Of a stretch of 64,000 nucleotides of DNA, positions 42,508-54,649 are shown one piece after another. This DNA comes from Astrocystis sublimbata (lineage: Eukaryota > Ascomycota > Sordariomycetes > Xylariales > Xylariaceae), in contig JAJNNY010000053.1 in assembly GCA_022453515.1 (NCBI GenBank), forward strand, positions 62,001-126,000, written 5' to 3'. Each line of letters starts with the position of its first letter. Position 1 is the stretch's first letter. Under the pieces are notes generated by a model. It ran no database searches and was not told the origin of the DNA. It saw only the letters and a list, made by a program, of their open reading frames with translations. The position numbers and the translations under genes were made by a program.

Positions 42508-45500
42508 TTACTCGGATATCTTGAGCTTCTCCGCAAGCCACTTCTCGGCGACGGCGACGGCGTCGTCGATCTTGTCCGGGTTGGTGCCCTGGCCCTGGCG
42601 CGTCGGCTCCTTGCCGCCCGACTTGCCGCCGATGACCTCGGACACGGCCGCGGCCCAGCCCTCGGCAGTGACACCCTGGGACGCGAGGTGCTGTGATGAT
42701 GAGATAGTCAGTCAGCTATAGTTCATTTTTGTTTCTTCTGTTACTTCTCCCTTCATCTCTCCAGGTGTCTGTAATGCAAGAGAGATAGATGATGGAAGAC
42801 GAAAAGCAGGAAACAAACAGCACGGCGGAAATATCAAAAAAACTTACAGTACCAACATACAACCCATGAACAACCGCCCCCTCCGCCTGGCTTCCACCAA
42901 ACAGATACACGGACCTCTCCTTATCCTTGCTCTTGAAGTGGTTCAGCACCTCCGAGACAGCCTTCGCATTCGCAGAGATAGGCAGGTGCGCGACGAAGTG
43001 CTTCGCCTCCTTATTCTCGTCCTTCGCAAAGAAGCCCGTCGCAGCGTCCAGGGCAGTCTTGGATTCAGCCTTCTGCCTCTTCTTCTGCTCGTCGACGACG
43101 CTCTTGACAATCTTGGCGAAGCGCGTCTTCAGTTCTTCTTTTTCTAGCGTCGACACGACGAGATTGTTGAGATCTACCGTGGCCTGCTTCACCTGGCCTT
43201 CCTTCTCGGGGCCAAAAGGCAGCGCGCCGAGGACATCGAGACGCTTCGAGAATTCGGCCGCCTCGCGCTGGATCCGGTGCGCCGCTTCGCCTGTGTACGC
43301 GACGATGCGACGAATGCCCTTGGCGATACCGCTCTCCTCGACGATGACCATATCCTTAATCAGACCCGTTTTGTCGACGTGCGTGCCGCCGCAGAACTCC
43401 ACACTCACCTTGCGCCACTCGGGGTTCTCGGGTGTCTCGAGCAGCGTGTCGACGTCGATGCCGACCGACACCACGCGCACGGGGTTGGGATACGTCTCGC
43501 CAAAGACGGCGCGGACGCCGGCGATCTGCTTCGCCAGGTCCAGGTCGACGTCCTTCGAGTAGATCTTGCAGTTCTGCCGTATGTATTCGTTCGACATGGA
43601 CTCGATCTTCTTGAGCTCCGGGATTGTGACGGCGGCCTTGTGGCTGAAATCAAATCGCAGCTTGTCTTGGTCTACTAGGGAGCCCTTTTGGTTGACATCA
43701 TCGCCCAGCACTTCTCTTAGCGAGTGGTTCAGGATATGTGTTGCAGAGTGGTTGTTCCGAATCGGTTGTCTCCTTAGCTCATCAAACTCGCAGATGACCT
43801 CGTCGCCAGCCTTCAACTCGCCGTATTTGAGGTATCCGTTGTGGACGATGTAACCGCCGAACTGCTGAACATCTTGCACATCGAACTCGGCCACGCCATC
43901 GATGAGAATCCGTCCTTCGTCCGAGACTTGACCGCCCTGTTCGGCATAGAAGTTGGTCCTGTCCAGCAGTAGTCCGAAAGGTGTGTTGGATGGGAGATCC
44001 TTGGTCGATTTGACGAAATCGGTTCCTGTGTAGATGAGCTGGACCTTGCCAGTAGTGTTTCCCTTGACAAACTTCGGTTCGTCGTCGGGAGTTGGCAGCT
44101 GCAATTTGTCTTTTAGCTCGGCCAGCTGATGTACGTTTAACTTGGAGAAGGTCTGCGTAGATTCCTTGACGGCTTTGCTCGCCTCGCGAGCTTTCTCCCG
44201 CGCATCCGCGATCTCACCCTCGTCCATCGACAGTCCACGCTCCTCCGCCATGAGCTTCGTCAGATCTTCAGGGAAACCAAATGTGTCGTACAACCGCCAT
44301 ACATCGGCACCGGACAGTTTTTTTGATCCGTTTTCGAGGGCCACAGCAGCATATTTCTCGAACTGCTTCTCTCCTCGATCTAATGTCCTGGAGAAAGCCT
44401 CTTCCTCCTCATCCAGTAGTTCCCTAACGTCCTGTTGCTTCTTGACAATTTCCGGGAACTGTTCGCCCATCTGCTCCACAAGCGCAGGCAGAATCTTGGA
44501 GAAGAAGGAGCCAATCTCGACCTTGAAGTATTTTCTGGCATAGCGGACACCTCTCCGCAGCACTCTTCGTACCACGTATCCTCTTCCTTCATTGTTGGGT
44601 GCGGCGCCGTCCGAGATGGCAAAAGTAAGAAGGCGGATGTGATCGGCGACAACGCGGTAGGCGGTATCGATGCCGTCGACATCATCTTTTCCATACTTGT
44701 CAGTGTATGGCCGGGCACCAGTCACCTCCTGGATCTTGTCGAAAAGGGGGGTGAAAATATCGGTGGCGTAGTTCGAATCCTTGTGCTGTAGGGCGGAAAC
44801 AAGCCGTTCGAAACCCATGCCCGTGTCGATGTGTTTGGCGGGGAGGGGCTTCAGGGACTTGTCTTCCTGCCTGTCGAACTGCATGAAGACGTTGTTCCAT
44901 ACCTCGACGACTAAGGGGTCGTCGGCATTGACGAGATGCGCAGCGTTTCTGCCGCCAACCTTGTCGTAATGGATCTCGGAACAGGGGCCGCAGGGACCGG
45001 TGGCACCCATCTCCCAGAAGTTGTCCTTCATGTTTCCAGGTAGGATGTGGTCTTCGGGGACACCGACCGACTTCCAGAGCTCCTTGGCCTCGAGATCGGG
45101 CTCGAGATTTAATTCGGGGTTGCCTTCGAAGTATGTGACATAGAGGCGGGAGGGGTCGAGGCCGAAGACCTTGGTGAGCAGCTCCCACGACCATTCGACA
45201 GCCTCCTTCTTGAAATAATCGCCAAAGGACCAATTACCCAGCATTTCGAAGAATGTGTGGTGGTAGGAATCCTTGCCGACATCGTCGAGGTCATTGTGCT
45301 TGCCGCCGGCGCGTATGCATTTCTGGGAGTCGACGGCGCGCTTCAGCTTGGCGAGATCGTCGGTGGTTGCGATGGTTCCTAGGAATATCGGCTTGAACTG
45401 GTTCATGCCAGCATTTGTGAAGACTGCCAGCAGTCAGTCAGTCTATATTTCGAACATATTTGGGGCATTTGCGCCTTCGGCGCATCATGTAGGTAAGTGA

Positions 45501-45663
45501 GTCACACGAGATGAAAGATAATGGCGGCGACAGGGCACTCACGTAATGTGGGGTCATTGTGAGGGACAACGGAGCCCGAGGGCACAACAGTATGGCCCTT
45601 CTCCTCAAAGAAGGAAAAGAAGGTATTCCGGACCTTGACACCGGTCCATTGGGGCTGGGCCAT
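42508..45663 (-). CDS. ala1: alanyl-tRNA synthetase, cytosolic form with possible mitochondrial N-terminal extension
   Basis: Model on the minus strand: exons 45663-45543, 45423-42848, 42690-42508; 959 residues, matching yeast Ala1. Splicing of exon 1 to 2 restores [16 protein letters not shown]. The class II core (motif 1 region, [40 protein letters not shown]), the editing domain ([12 protein letters not shown]xxxH and CGGTHV) and the C-terminal C-Ala domain ([35 protein letters not shown]) are complete. It charges tRNA-Ala and deacylates mischarged Ser/Gly. The frame upstream of Met1 stays open for about 190 codons without a nearby ATG and is rich in Arg, Ser, Leu and Pro directly before the start (RLLRPRSNPRPL, PHRTLST). 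A near-cognate start there could make the mitochondrial isoform, as in yeast ALA1. Confidence 0.96.
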
Positions 45664-46744
45664 AGTGGACAGCGTCCGGTGCGGACTCGGGGTCGCGTGT
45701 AAGTGGGCTGGAGGGCAGAGGGGCCGGGGGTTAGACCGGGGGCGCAGTAGCCGAGGGGTGAGGTTGTGTGCAGATGGGTTGGTGCACGCGTATGCGTCTG
45801 CTGTCGTGCAGTGGAAATGTCGGCGTAGGAGAAGGGGTGATGGTGGTGCAGGCGGTGGAAGAGCGCTGGAGGCAATTCTGGCAGTGTCGAGAGGAGTCGA
45901 GGGTGTTGCGGCTGCGGGGCATGTGAATATAGAAGTACCTGCTGCCCGCGCGAGGAGGGGCAATGACGCTAGGGCTGCTGCTGGGCGCGGTACCGGTAAG
46001 GGTACCTCCCACACAGGTACAGTGCAGCGGGCGCCATCCGACCTGGAGGTGCTGCAGAGCCGGTAGAATCCGTCGGCGTCGTAGAACCTTCTACTCGACC
46101 GAGTCGGACAGCCTATAATTGGCCTGTGTCCACCCCTTCTGTGCGCCTGGAGCAGCCTCATTCGCAATCCTTCCTTTCCAATCCAAGCTGACTGACTGAT
46201 TGACTGACACGACACGCTGAGTCGCTTTGAAACCACTTGATCTCAAATCTCAATCCAGCCCTGCGCAATCGGACCACGTCCCCGGTACCAAAAGATAATA
46301 CCACCAGATATCAATACCACTAGATATCTACCTCTCGATCTATTGGGTCCCTCAACTCAGCAGCCACTCAGCAGGAGTCATAGTCGGCTCCGATAACCGC
46401 AGCGCCGCAATCTGTCTGCAATTTGTGTCGGTGGTGAGGTGGTGCGGTCGCACGTGCTCACGTGTGAAATCGTTCCGAAACAGGCGATTGATTGGGCAAG
46501 GTGTTGTGTTGTTGGATTGCCCAGGTGCGTGTGATCTGGCAGGTTGAATCCCTATTTCTTGATAAGGTTAGGGATTCACACCTGCACAGCGGAAGACAGG
46601 AACGGGGGAAAGACGCCCAGCCCAGCCAGCCCCAGCCCCGGGATTGTAGCGCAATCCACAGGGCTAACATCTAGCGTCCAAGTCCTGCTGCTGCTCAGAT
46701 TCCCGCGGCAGGGTTCCCAAGTTCACTTTACTGGAGCACGAACA
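45664..46744. promoter_or_regulatory. divergent promoter region with upstream open extension of alanyl-tRNA synthetase
   Basis: About 1.08 kb between the AlaRS Met codon (45663) and the start chosen for the next plus-strand gene. On the minus strand it is open in the AlaRS frame to 46236. On the plus strand it probably includes the leader of the following gene, with in-frame upstream ATGs such as 46544. Confidence 0.5.
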
Positions 46745-47776
46745 ATGGAGGTTCAATCTGGGCCAATGGCGACCACCAATTCAACAATGCGTTCATCCGC
46801 TGCTCTTCATCATCATCATCAACTCCACCTTCAATCGCAACAAGAGCTTCCTTCACATCAGCTACAAAACGGTTTACAAAGAACACAACAACAAACATAT
46901 ATACCGCCCTCGTTCCAGCAGGACATAGTGGGCTATCACAACAACAACAACAGCCATGCCGCCTCACCATCGCCCAACATGCGCAAGAGGAAACCGGAAT
47001 CTCAGGAGAACGAGAGATTGTCCAAGAGACTGAGCTTACTCCATCTGGAGAAGAATGGGCAGAAGCTATACGTGCCCGTCGAGGCCTCAGGGTCCAGCAA
47101 CCCAACACAATCCTCGCCTTTGGCGCCATCACCGGCCATAGCCACATCCACATCCCAACCCACACCTACTACCGATGACGACGACTCAATGCGCCTCGAC
47201 GACACCAAGCACAAAGTCTACATCTACGACCTCGACGCGGAGCTGACCTCCTCCTCAGACGAAGGCTACAGCGACGCGGACTCCCTCCCCGGGTCCCCGA
47301 CCTCCTCAGGGCGCGTAGTCTTCATGTCCAACATGGACAAGCATCTCCGCCGCGCCCCCGTGATTCCGCCCTCCGTATTCGCCAACTCCGACGGCCAACT
47401 CGCGGGGCACGACATCAACGACATGCAAATGGTGCTGTACAGCGCGGCGCCCTCGTCCCTGACGATCCCCGCGGAGCAGGACTCGGTGCGCAGGGCGATT
47501 CTCGAGGCGCGGGCGCGCGTGAGGGAGAAGAAAGAGAAGAGCGAGAATGAGACAACGCAGTCCCGTCCTTCCTCGTCTCCCACTAGCTTGCATGAATTCG
47601 GCGTCAACTTCGTTGCGAGTGGATTTGGAAGGTCCCCGACGCCGTCGCGTGGTGAGCTCGTTGTTGTAGATGAGAGCATGGGCGGCGCAAACGCAAGTGC
47701 AAACGGGGTTAGAGATGTAGATGTAGATGTAGACGACGACGGAGACGTGGACATGGATGCTATGGATATGGACTAG
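46745..47776 (+). CDS. conserved fungal protein of unknown function, polar and acidic-tailed
   Basis: Single exon. I choose the ATG at 46745 (343 residues); an upstream in-frame ATG at 46544 adds residues with no conserved look. The protein is rich in His, Gln, Ser and Asn at the N-terminus. Its ordered-looking blocks are RKRKPESQENERLSKRLSLL, KLYVPVE, HKVYIYDLDAEL, DKHLRRAPVIPPSV, DMQMVLYSAAPSS and a charged helix VRRAILEARARVREKKEK. The end is an acidic Asp/Val/Met run. The RKRK cluster may be a nuclear localisation signal. I do not recognise a named domain. The gene is divergent from alanyl-tRNA synthetase. Confidence 0.72.
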   Translation: MEVQSGPMATTNSTMRSSAALHHHHQLHLQSQQELPSHQLQNGLQRTQQQTYIPPSFQQDIVGYHNNNNSHAASPSPNMRKRKPESQENERLSKRLSLLHLEKNGQKLYVPVEASGSSNPTQSSPLAPSPAIATSTSQPTPTTDDDDSMRLDDTKHKVYIYDLDAELTSSSDEGYSDADSLPGSPTSSGRVVFMSNMDKHLRRAPVIPPSVFANSDGQLAGHDINDMQMVLYSAAPSSLTIPAEQDSVRRAILEARARVREKKEKSENETTQSRPSSSPTSLHEFGVNFVASGFGRSPTPSRGELVVVDESMGGANASANGVRDVDVDVDDDGDVDMDAMDMD

Positions 47777-48604
47777 CCGCCATCATACGTGCGGCGACAT
47801 GCTTCACTGCGAACGCGCAACAACAACAACACTACACAAGATGTGATTTTTCAATCGGATACCTGGAAAGGCGTACTACGGCTGGTTTGTTGTGTATATT
47901 ATGATTATACCCTTGATTTACAGCTCGGCTCAGGGCAGAGCTCAGCGAGGTAGGGAAGGGTACGGGATTTCTCAAGTTTCTCATCATATTAGCTAGCGAG
48001 CAGCAGCAGCAACCTTTAGTCTCGACATAGAGCAATGATTTCAAACAACCTTCTTGGACTTCTACTACAAGTGATCCATCACTATGGTATTATCTCTACA
48101 TGCAGACTATTATATAGATATAGATATATTGAGTACTTATACAATAGGAAGTGTGTACTTTCCAAAAGTCTCGAGCCCAATGCATACAATACATATCACC
48201 GTGCAACAACAACATCAATTATGCAAAAGCAACAGAATCATCATTAAAGCTCTTAGGTATCAGGTTTTGCTACATAGGTAGGTAGACAAGGTATGCATGC
48301 GAGTTAAGCGGACCGGTATTGCAAGGTAGGTAGGTTAGGCAGTCGGTCGATTCAAAGGTCCATCCATTCATCACTTGGATGAATCAACGCGATGCCTCTC
48401 CCTCCCATCCTTCTAAACCGTCCCTTGCTCAGTTCCATCTCTATTCTCATCCAGTTCCCCTTTCCTTTCCTTCCCTTCCATTCTCTATTGAAGTCCCTTT
48501 CCACCCGACCTCTTCCCTAGGTAGCCAGCCACAAGCTTCATTCTCCATAGCCTGCCCGCTCCACAATCCTTCTATTCCCTCCTTCTCTAAAACCTCCTCA
48601 CCCC
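47777..48604. other. intergenic region between convergent genes
   Basis: About 830 bp between two stop codons. Pyrimidine-rich at 48440-48600, with TAGGTAGGTAG steps around 48275-48335. Open frames are low complexity. No gene. Confidence 0.55.
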
Positions 48605-49515
48605 TTATCTCGCAGGCGGCGGCCCAGCCGGAGGCGCATAGTCAGGGGCGCTTCCCTGTGTCTGACCCTGCTGCTGCTGCGAACGGTCCTGTTGGGGATC
48701 AATCTTGGACCCAGCCGGCGGGCCATCGTACTGCGGGGGTCGCGTGGGATCGTAGACGGGCGGCGGCATCGAGTGCATGCCGTAGTAGTCGGCGCCGTTG
48801 GCGTCGCCGTTGTTGTGGCCGTTGTACACGGGGCGGTAGACGCCGTAGACTACGGGACCCGTTGGGTACGCGTAGGCCGGGTCGACTTGGGCGCGTTCCT
48901 GGCGGGAGAGAAGCCACTGGGAGGAAGGTCAGTACTTATGTGAATGCGTAGTTATATAAAGAGAGAGAGAGAGGGAGATGACTGGGTTGTACGTACACCA
49001 TGGTAGGAAAGCGGCTTCAAGCCCTTGCGCAATCTGCGCTTAGCATGTATCCGTCCGCCGATGACCCAGCCGAAGAGGATCGTCAGGAAGCTGAAGAAGA
49101 TGACGTATTTGATGATGATTCCGGGCTGTTTTATTATTTTCAATGTTCGTCAGCATATCAGTTCTCGTGTTTGCTTAGTTTCTTCAACCTCTGCTTTGGA
49201 CCCCAATCCAACCCAAACCAGCGAGGCGGTTCTCAGCCGCCTGTTCAATGCATGACACAGAATTGGTAGACACAAATCGAGAACAGCTGAGATAGGCAAA
49301 GTAGGTAGGTAGGTATGGAAGTGATGCAAGTCAAGGCAGCGAGCGGGCAGGCTTACCGTAGTGTACCAGAACCACACGTATTCGTCGTCGTCGCGCGCCA
49401 CCAGCTGCCGTGTGATCATCGCCGCCCGCATCGGCGAGATTGGTACTGAAGAGACACTGTTGGCCGGCATGGGGGTGCCGAACCGCAGGGGGATGACGCC
49501 TTTCGACATGAACAT
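48605..49515 (-). CDS. single-pass membrane protein with PPxY motifs, RCR-like
   Basis: Model on the minus strand: exons 49515-49357, 49125-48997, 48916-48605; 199 residues. A short N-terminal part ends in DDDEYVWFWYTT, then one transmembrane helix (IIIKYVIFFSFLTILFGWVIGG), a basic juxtamembrane segment RIHAKRRLRKGLKPLSYHGW, and a Pro/Gln-rich cytosolic tail with two PPxY motifs (PPVY and PPQY). This layout resembles fungal RCR-type proteins, in which PPxY motifs recruit the NEDD4-type ubiquitin ligase Rsp5 for sorting or turnover of membrane proteins. The assignment is by layout rather than by clear sequence identity. Several ATGs near 49400-49515 could be the start; I list the outermost. 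A (GA)n run lies in the second intron. Confidence 0.72.
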
Positions 49516-51130
49516 CTTCGATTCGATCGTCGCGGTTGTGTCGAACGAATGTGTTGTCGAGTGCTGCGTGTTGCACTTATGTGTAAGTAGGTTCGTATAT
49601 AGTTAAATCGAAACTCCAAAGGAGTATGGCGCCGTAGTGGCTTGGTGGATTGAAAATATCGTATCGATCAGAATGTACAGCGGCAGTCCGTTGAGTGCTT
49701 CGTGTGTCGGGTCTTGTCGTCCGTTGGTTGGTTGTTGGAGGGAAAAGGCTATTTGGAGGTGTAAGTTGGTTAGGTATCGTGAGGTAGATACGTAAGTCGA
49801 TTAGGTTAGGTAGGTACGCAGACAGTCCGTGTACAGTGTAGATGAATCAGGAACCACTCAAGTCGACCGAGCAACCACCTGGCCTAAGTCAACCAGTCAG
49901 GCGGCACTGGCACTACTCTTTAAACTAGCGCAACGCTCGACGAGCCGGGCCGTTGGTGTGACTGTGGTGCAATTCAGGTAACTGGGCAGAAAAAGAATAA
50001 GATACAAACGAATAGAATGCACTCAAAAGACGAACAGGTTGAAGAACAGCAATCTCAGTTACAACGATAACGTGAAACCGAAAGAGAAGGAAAGTGAAGG
50101 AGGAGGTTAGTTACCTGTCTGCAGTTCGGTATGGACGGGTACCTGACCTTACTACCTGGCCTGGGCGAAAGTCATGCGCGCTAACTGGAGGCAATCAATC
50201 AAGAAGGCAGTGCAAGGTGTGCTGGTATCAGGCTTGGCAGGGCCAATCAGGACCAATGGGGCGCCAATAATGAAGATCAATTAATGCTCCAAGGCGCGAA
50301 GGCCGGGTATCAATTTGTATGCTAGGGTGTCGGTAATCGCAGTGTGTGGAAGAGAGATGGGAAAGGACATGGGCGGGAACTGCCAAGACCGGCTGTCTCG
50401 CTCTATTTAAGTATTCGCTTAGAGGCAATGTGCAACATGATCGAGATATTGGATAGTCTGCCGTCCTACCCACCCATGATATCAGGATCCAGCACAATAC
50501 TTCCACCGAGTACCATTTCCATACTGCAATACCGACTTACGCTTGCGACCAACACCAGGCGAAACGAGATATCGCCGTCTGCGGCAGACGTGTGACACAT
50601 GTGTAGGTCTCCTGGTTTCAGAACAGGAGGCGCTGCTCGTCTGGGCCGCTGGGGGGTGGCTGAAGAAGCGCTAAAGCATACTTATGTAAGCGCTTGCGCC
50701 CATGAGTTACGTACGATAATACAATCTAAGGAAGATTCAAATAATTAGATTGGAATGGGAAATTTACGTGTCCTATGGTAGCTGAAATGTAGAGTGGCGA
50801 GCGCTGTCGTGAAGTTATCTGTATGTGATAACTGTGGCTATCAGCAGCATCTGCCGTCTCTGTCTACGGTCAGATACGACAATAGAGACAACACAACTCG
50901 GGCGCAGCTTCACAAAGAAACATAGGACAGGTGCACCGTTCGATCCCTGATTCCTAACATCAAGCAGGTATAGGTAAGTCACTTCCAAAGAAGCCGTGGG
51001 GTATTCGGTAAACCCATTGGATTCTAGATACGTATGTACAAATGTTCGCTCCTTTTCGCTTCGTCGCTCCATTCGTCACACATGAACACAAACAACAAGC
51101 CGCCAGGTGCTCTCTTGAAATCAATATCAA
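49516..51130. other. intergenic region, 1.6 kb
   Basis: Upstream of the RCR-like gene and downstream of the HRD3 gene (both minus strand). Contains GTAGGTAGGTA-type runs near 49298-49312 and 49805-49815. Open frames are short. No gene or RNA recognised. Confidence 0.55.
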
Positions 51131-53952
51131 TCAATGCCCAACACCACCAGCCCCCCACTGCCCAAAGTTAGGGTCCCCAAACGGCGGTGCTTGCGGTTGT
51201 TGTTGCTGTTGCTGTTGTTGATTGTAAAAGTTATGTTGTCCATGGGGCAGCCCGTTTTGCGGAGGGGGTGGCGGCGGCATCATCCCCGCCATGCCTTGCG
51301 GCTGCTGCTGCTGCTGCTGTCTCGCGGCATTCTCCTGTGCCTGGCGATGGGCCTGCTGTCTCTGCGTGCGGTACCACATGAGGAACATGATGGAAGCCAC
51401 GAGTGACAAGATCATGAAACTCTCGAGTATACCGTCCAGCTCGTCGTCCAGCTCGTCGCCCATCGGCTGCCCGTCGCTGCCCGCGATCGAGTCATCGTAG
51501 TATTCTTCGTAGGCGTCCTCGTAGTACTGATTCTCGTCCTGTAGGAAATTCTGAACCCACTCCTTCAGGGACCAGTTCTTTTTCAGCGCTAGAGATTTTG
51601 TTAGTCATTCTTCCTCCATCAAGAGGGGTGAGGGTGGCCGTATAGACAGCAGTGAGACTTACCAGGCTCATCTTGGATAGAGTTAATCCGGCCGTGGGTG
51701 AACGTGTTCCACGCACTCCGCGCTCGCAGCTTCAGAAGACTGAGGGTAACGGGAAGATAGGCTTCCTCGTTCGTCTCTAGTGCCTGGTCATAGTAGCGTT
51801 TGGCGAGATGGAAATCCTGCGTGAGTCCAACTCCGTTCTCGTGCATCCACCCCAGATTGTACAGAGCCTGGGCACTTTGGAAGTACTCAGAAGCTCCCGT
51901 ATAGCACTGACCCGCCTTCTCCAAAGCGATCTCGGTTCCGATACCGCTCAGGTAGTAATCTCCCATCTTCACAAGCGAGTCAATATTCGATTGGATTGCG
52001 GAGCGTGTCCAGTATATCAGTGCGAGACCCGAGTTTTGCAAAAGACGCGGCTTAAAAGCCTGTCGTTTGAGCCAGTTTGGAGGAGAGAACACAGAACGTG
52101 TCGGGTCGAGGAGGAAGGCAACATTGTTCTGCGCCTTCTCGTATCCTTGTTCGGCAGCCATCACGTAATCGAGGAACGCCAGCTCGAGGTCGCCATCTTC
52201 ATATGCATGGTTGGCCTCTGTCCATGAGGATACCAAAGGCTCGGAACGTTCGGCGACGTTTTTATAATATTGCATGGCTACACCACACGTTTTGTCTTGC
52301 CCGACGCCATGGTGGATCATCTCTGCGAGGTAGTACTGAGCTTCAAGGCTGTACCACCGGACCGCAGCCTCGAAGTAGGAGCTCGCTACCTTCAGATCCT
52401 CCGGCCCACCCTGGTCTAGGTGAAGAGCGCCGAGAGCGACATAAGCCAAGCTGAAATCCTGATCGGCGGCGGCTTTGAACAGTTCGAAGGCTTTCGCGAC
52501 ATTTTTCCGCACCCCGTAGCCATGAAGATACATGAGACCTAATCCCCACTGTGATTGGGGGTCCCCGTGCTTGATGCCGCGTTCGAACCATTTCTGGGCC
52601 GTCTTAAAGTCCTGAACGACCCCTTCTCCGCGCATCCACATACGTCCGATATAACCGGCGGCTTTACTTGCGATTTTCTCGAGTTGTGGTTTCGCTCCAT
52701 CGACAGACCGGCCGTCCTTAGCGCGCCAATACTTAGTAGTGACGCCGAGGAAATATCGTCGAGCGAGATCCACGTTTCTCTCTAGTCCTCGCTGTCCCTC
52801 GTAATAAAGTCTTCCAAGGTTAAACGAAGCCTTGAAGTCGCCTTTCTGGGACATCAAGTCCAGGTATTCGATAACGTCGTCGATCGATGCGTAGGTATCC
52901 GAATTAGGACTCGCCTTCATGGCGTTGATGCCAGAGCTGACGAAGCTGGCTCCTTCGCCGTAAACACCTCCTACTTCATCAGAGAGACGATAGGCTTCCG
53001 GGACGATGGTCATGCCGCCGGGCGGACCGGACCGGTACCAGGTCATGGCCTTGTCGGCTACTTTCTTGTAATACTTGCAGGCCGTTTCGCAGTTCTTCGG
53101 CACGCCGATCCCGTTCATATGACGAGCAGCCACCGTCATCTCGGACCGCGTGTGGCCCTGATCAGCGGCAAAGGTGTGGTAGAGGAGCGCCTTCGCCTGA
53201 TCACGTTCCACAGCCTCTCCAACACCGGTGGCATACATCAAGCCAACCATGAACTGTGCCGAGCTATTTCCATATTGCGATGCCAGTCGGTAGTAGTGAT
53301 CGAAGGCGACCTTGAAGTTTCTCGGGTGGGAGTAGTTTCCGTAGAAGTTGAACTGGCCCAGCAGATAAATGGCATCGGTATTGTTCTGGTCGGCAGCTTG
53401 CTGGAGCAGCTTCACGCCGTCGAGGAGGGGGCCGGTGATGACAGGCGGTGCATGCTCGTGGCCGGGAGGAGCGGTGGCGCGCAGGCTCGGCAGCGCTTTC
53501 AAGGTGTAGTGGAACAAAATACTGAAGAGGCCGGTCTGTTTCTTGGGGCGTCGATGGTTCGGTATCCGGATCTTTCGCAGCTCGACCATGGCCTCGCTGA
53601 CCAGTTCCCACCCTACCCCAGTCAACAATGTGTTTCTCTTGCGCTCCAGCTTCTCTACATGCCGTCAACTTACCATTTTGGTACGGGTTCCAGGTACGGT
53701 GATCGGTACGGCCAACGTCGGCATGGGCGGCCGAGTCGGGATTCGTAGCTGGTGCATCTAACTCGTCTGTGGCCAGGACCTTCTGATCTGCGGCGCAAGC
53801 GAGCGCTATGGCCTGCAGAAACACTGTAAGGCGAAAGATATATGTTAGTCAGGGGGGCATCTTGAGCTTCCACTTCCACTTTCGTGCTTCTAGGCGGGAT
53901 GGAGAATAATAGAATGGAACATACGCAGGGCCGAAAACCACCACCGCCTCAT
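51131..53952 (-). CDS. hrd3: ERAD adaptor HRD3/SEL1L-type protein
   Basis: Model on the minus strand: exons 53952-53925, 53823-53674, 53612-51663, 51588-51131; 861 residues. Joining the first two exons builds a signal peptide (MRRWWFSALLFLQAIALACAA). The lumenal part is a long array of Sel1-like repeats (for example AQFMVGLMYATGVGEAVERDQ, SQWGLGLMYLHGYGVRKNVAK, ALYNLGWMHENGVGLTQDF). An acidic stretch precedes one transmembrane helix (about residues 767-783, FMILSLVASIMFLMWY). The cytosolic tail is Gln/Pro-rich with two polyglutamine runs of six and eight. Hrd3 partners the Hrd1 ubiquitin ligase at the ER membrane and receives misfolded glycoproteins for degradation. Length, topology and repeat content all fit; no disruption is seen. 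Confidence 0.94.
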
Positions 53953-54649
53953 TTTGGAAGATTCTGCTATGAGCAAGGTGATAAAAGCTGTAGTGGTATC
54001 ATGGTCCCCTTGTAAAAAAAAAGGGAGGCGGCGAAAGGGACGGTGTTGGAGGATTGATGTTGGAGGTCGCCTGCCAGAAGCTGTAAGCTGTCCAGATCTA
54101 CCAACGCGACCGAGGACCGCAAGTACCCTAAATTCCCGGCCGACGTCAGACCAAATGCTGCCCTCCTATTCGTCACCACCATTACTTATGGGTACTTTAC
54201 AAGTTACTGTAAGTACCGTGTGGGGCTGTTGTTTTCGTGGGGGCCAGGGCGCCACTGCGAACCCGGTTTTTTTTTTCTTACGTCAGTTGCGACACAAATA
54301 TGTACGACAAGGTTGGGGAAGTTGAAGCAGTTGTGATTGCGAAAATGACAAATCGGGGCTTTGTGAGTTTATATTTTATATATGCATCCACGCCTACGTC
54401 TCATAGGTATTGAATGAGACAGACAGGTCACCAGCTTTGGCTAGTTATTCTCAGAGTGCCGTGTCAGGCCAAGTTAGTTGACCGTATTATACTGGCTAAA
54501 ATTATTAGCACCCAGACCTTGGCCAGACTTACACAAACTGAACCCCTCCTAAATTGTAGACATCACTTGGGTAGTCTCAACAACAAATAACACAGGTACA
54601 CACATCACACGTCACACGTCAACACCCATAACAGTAAAGAGGGCGGATC
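53953..54649. promoter_or_regulatory. divergent promoter region between HRD3 and WD40 genes
   Basis: About 700 bp between start codons, with an A-run at 54015-54023 and a T-run at 54269-54278. No unfolded-protein-response element was identified by eye. No gene inside. Confidence 0.5.

Noticed and set aside
50935..50955. tRNA-like T-loop sequence GTTCGATCCC
   Set aside because: No acceptor stem, D-arm or anticodon arm can be paired around it.
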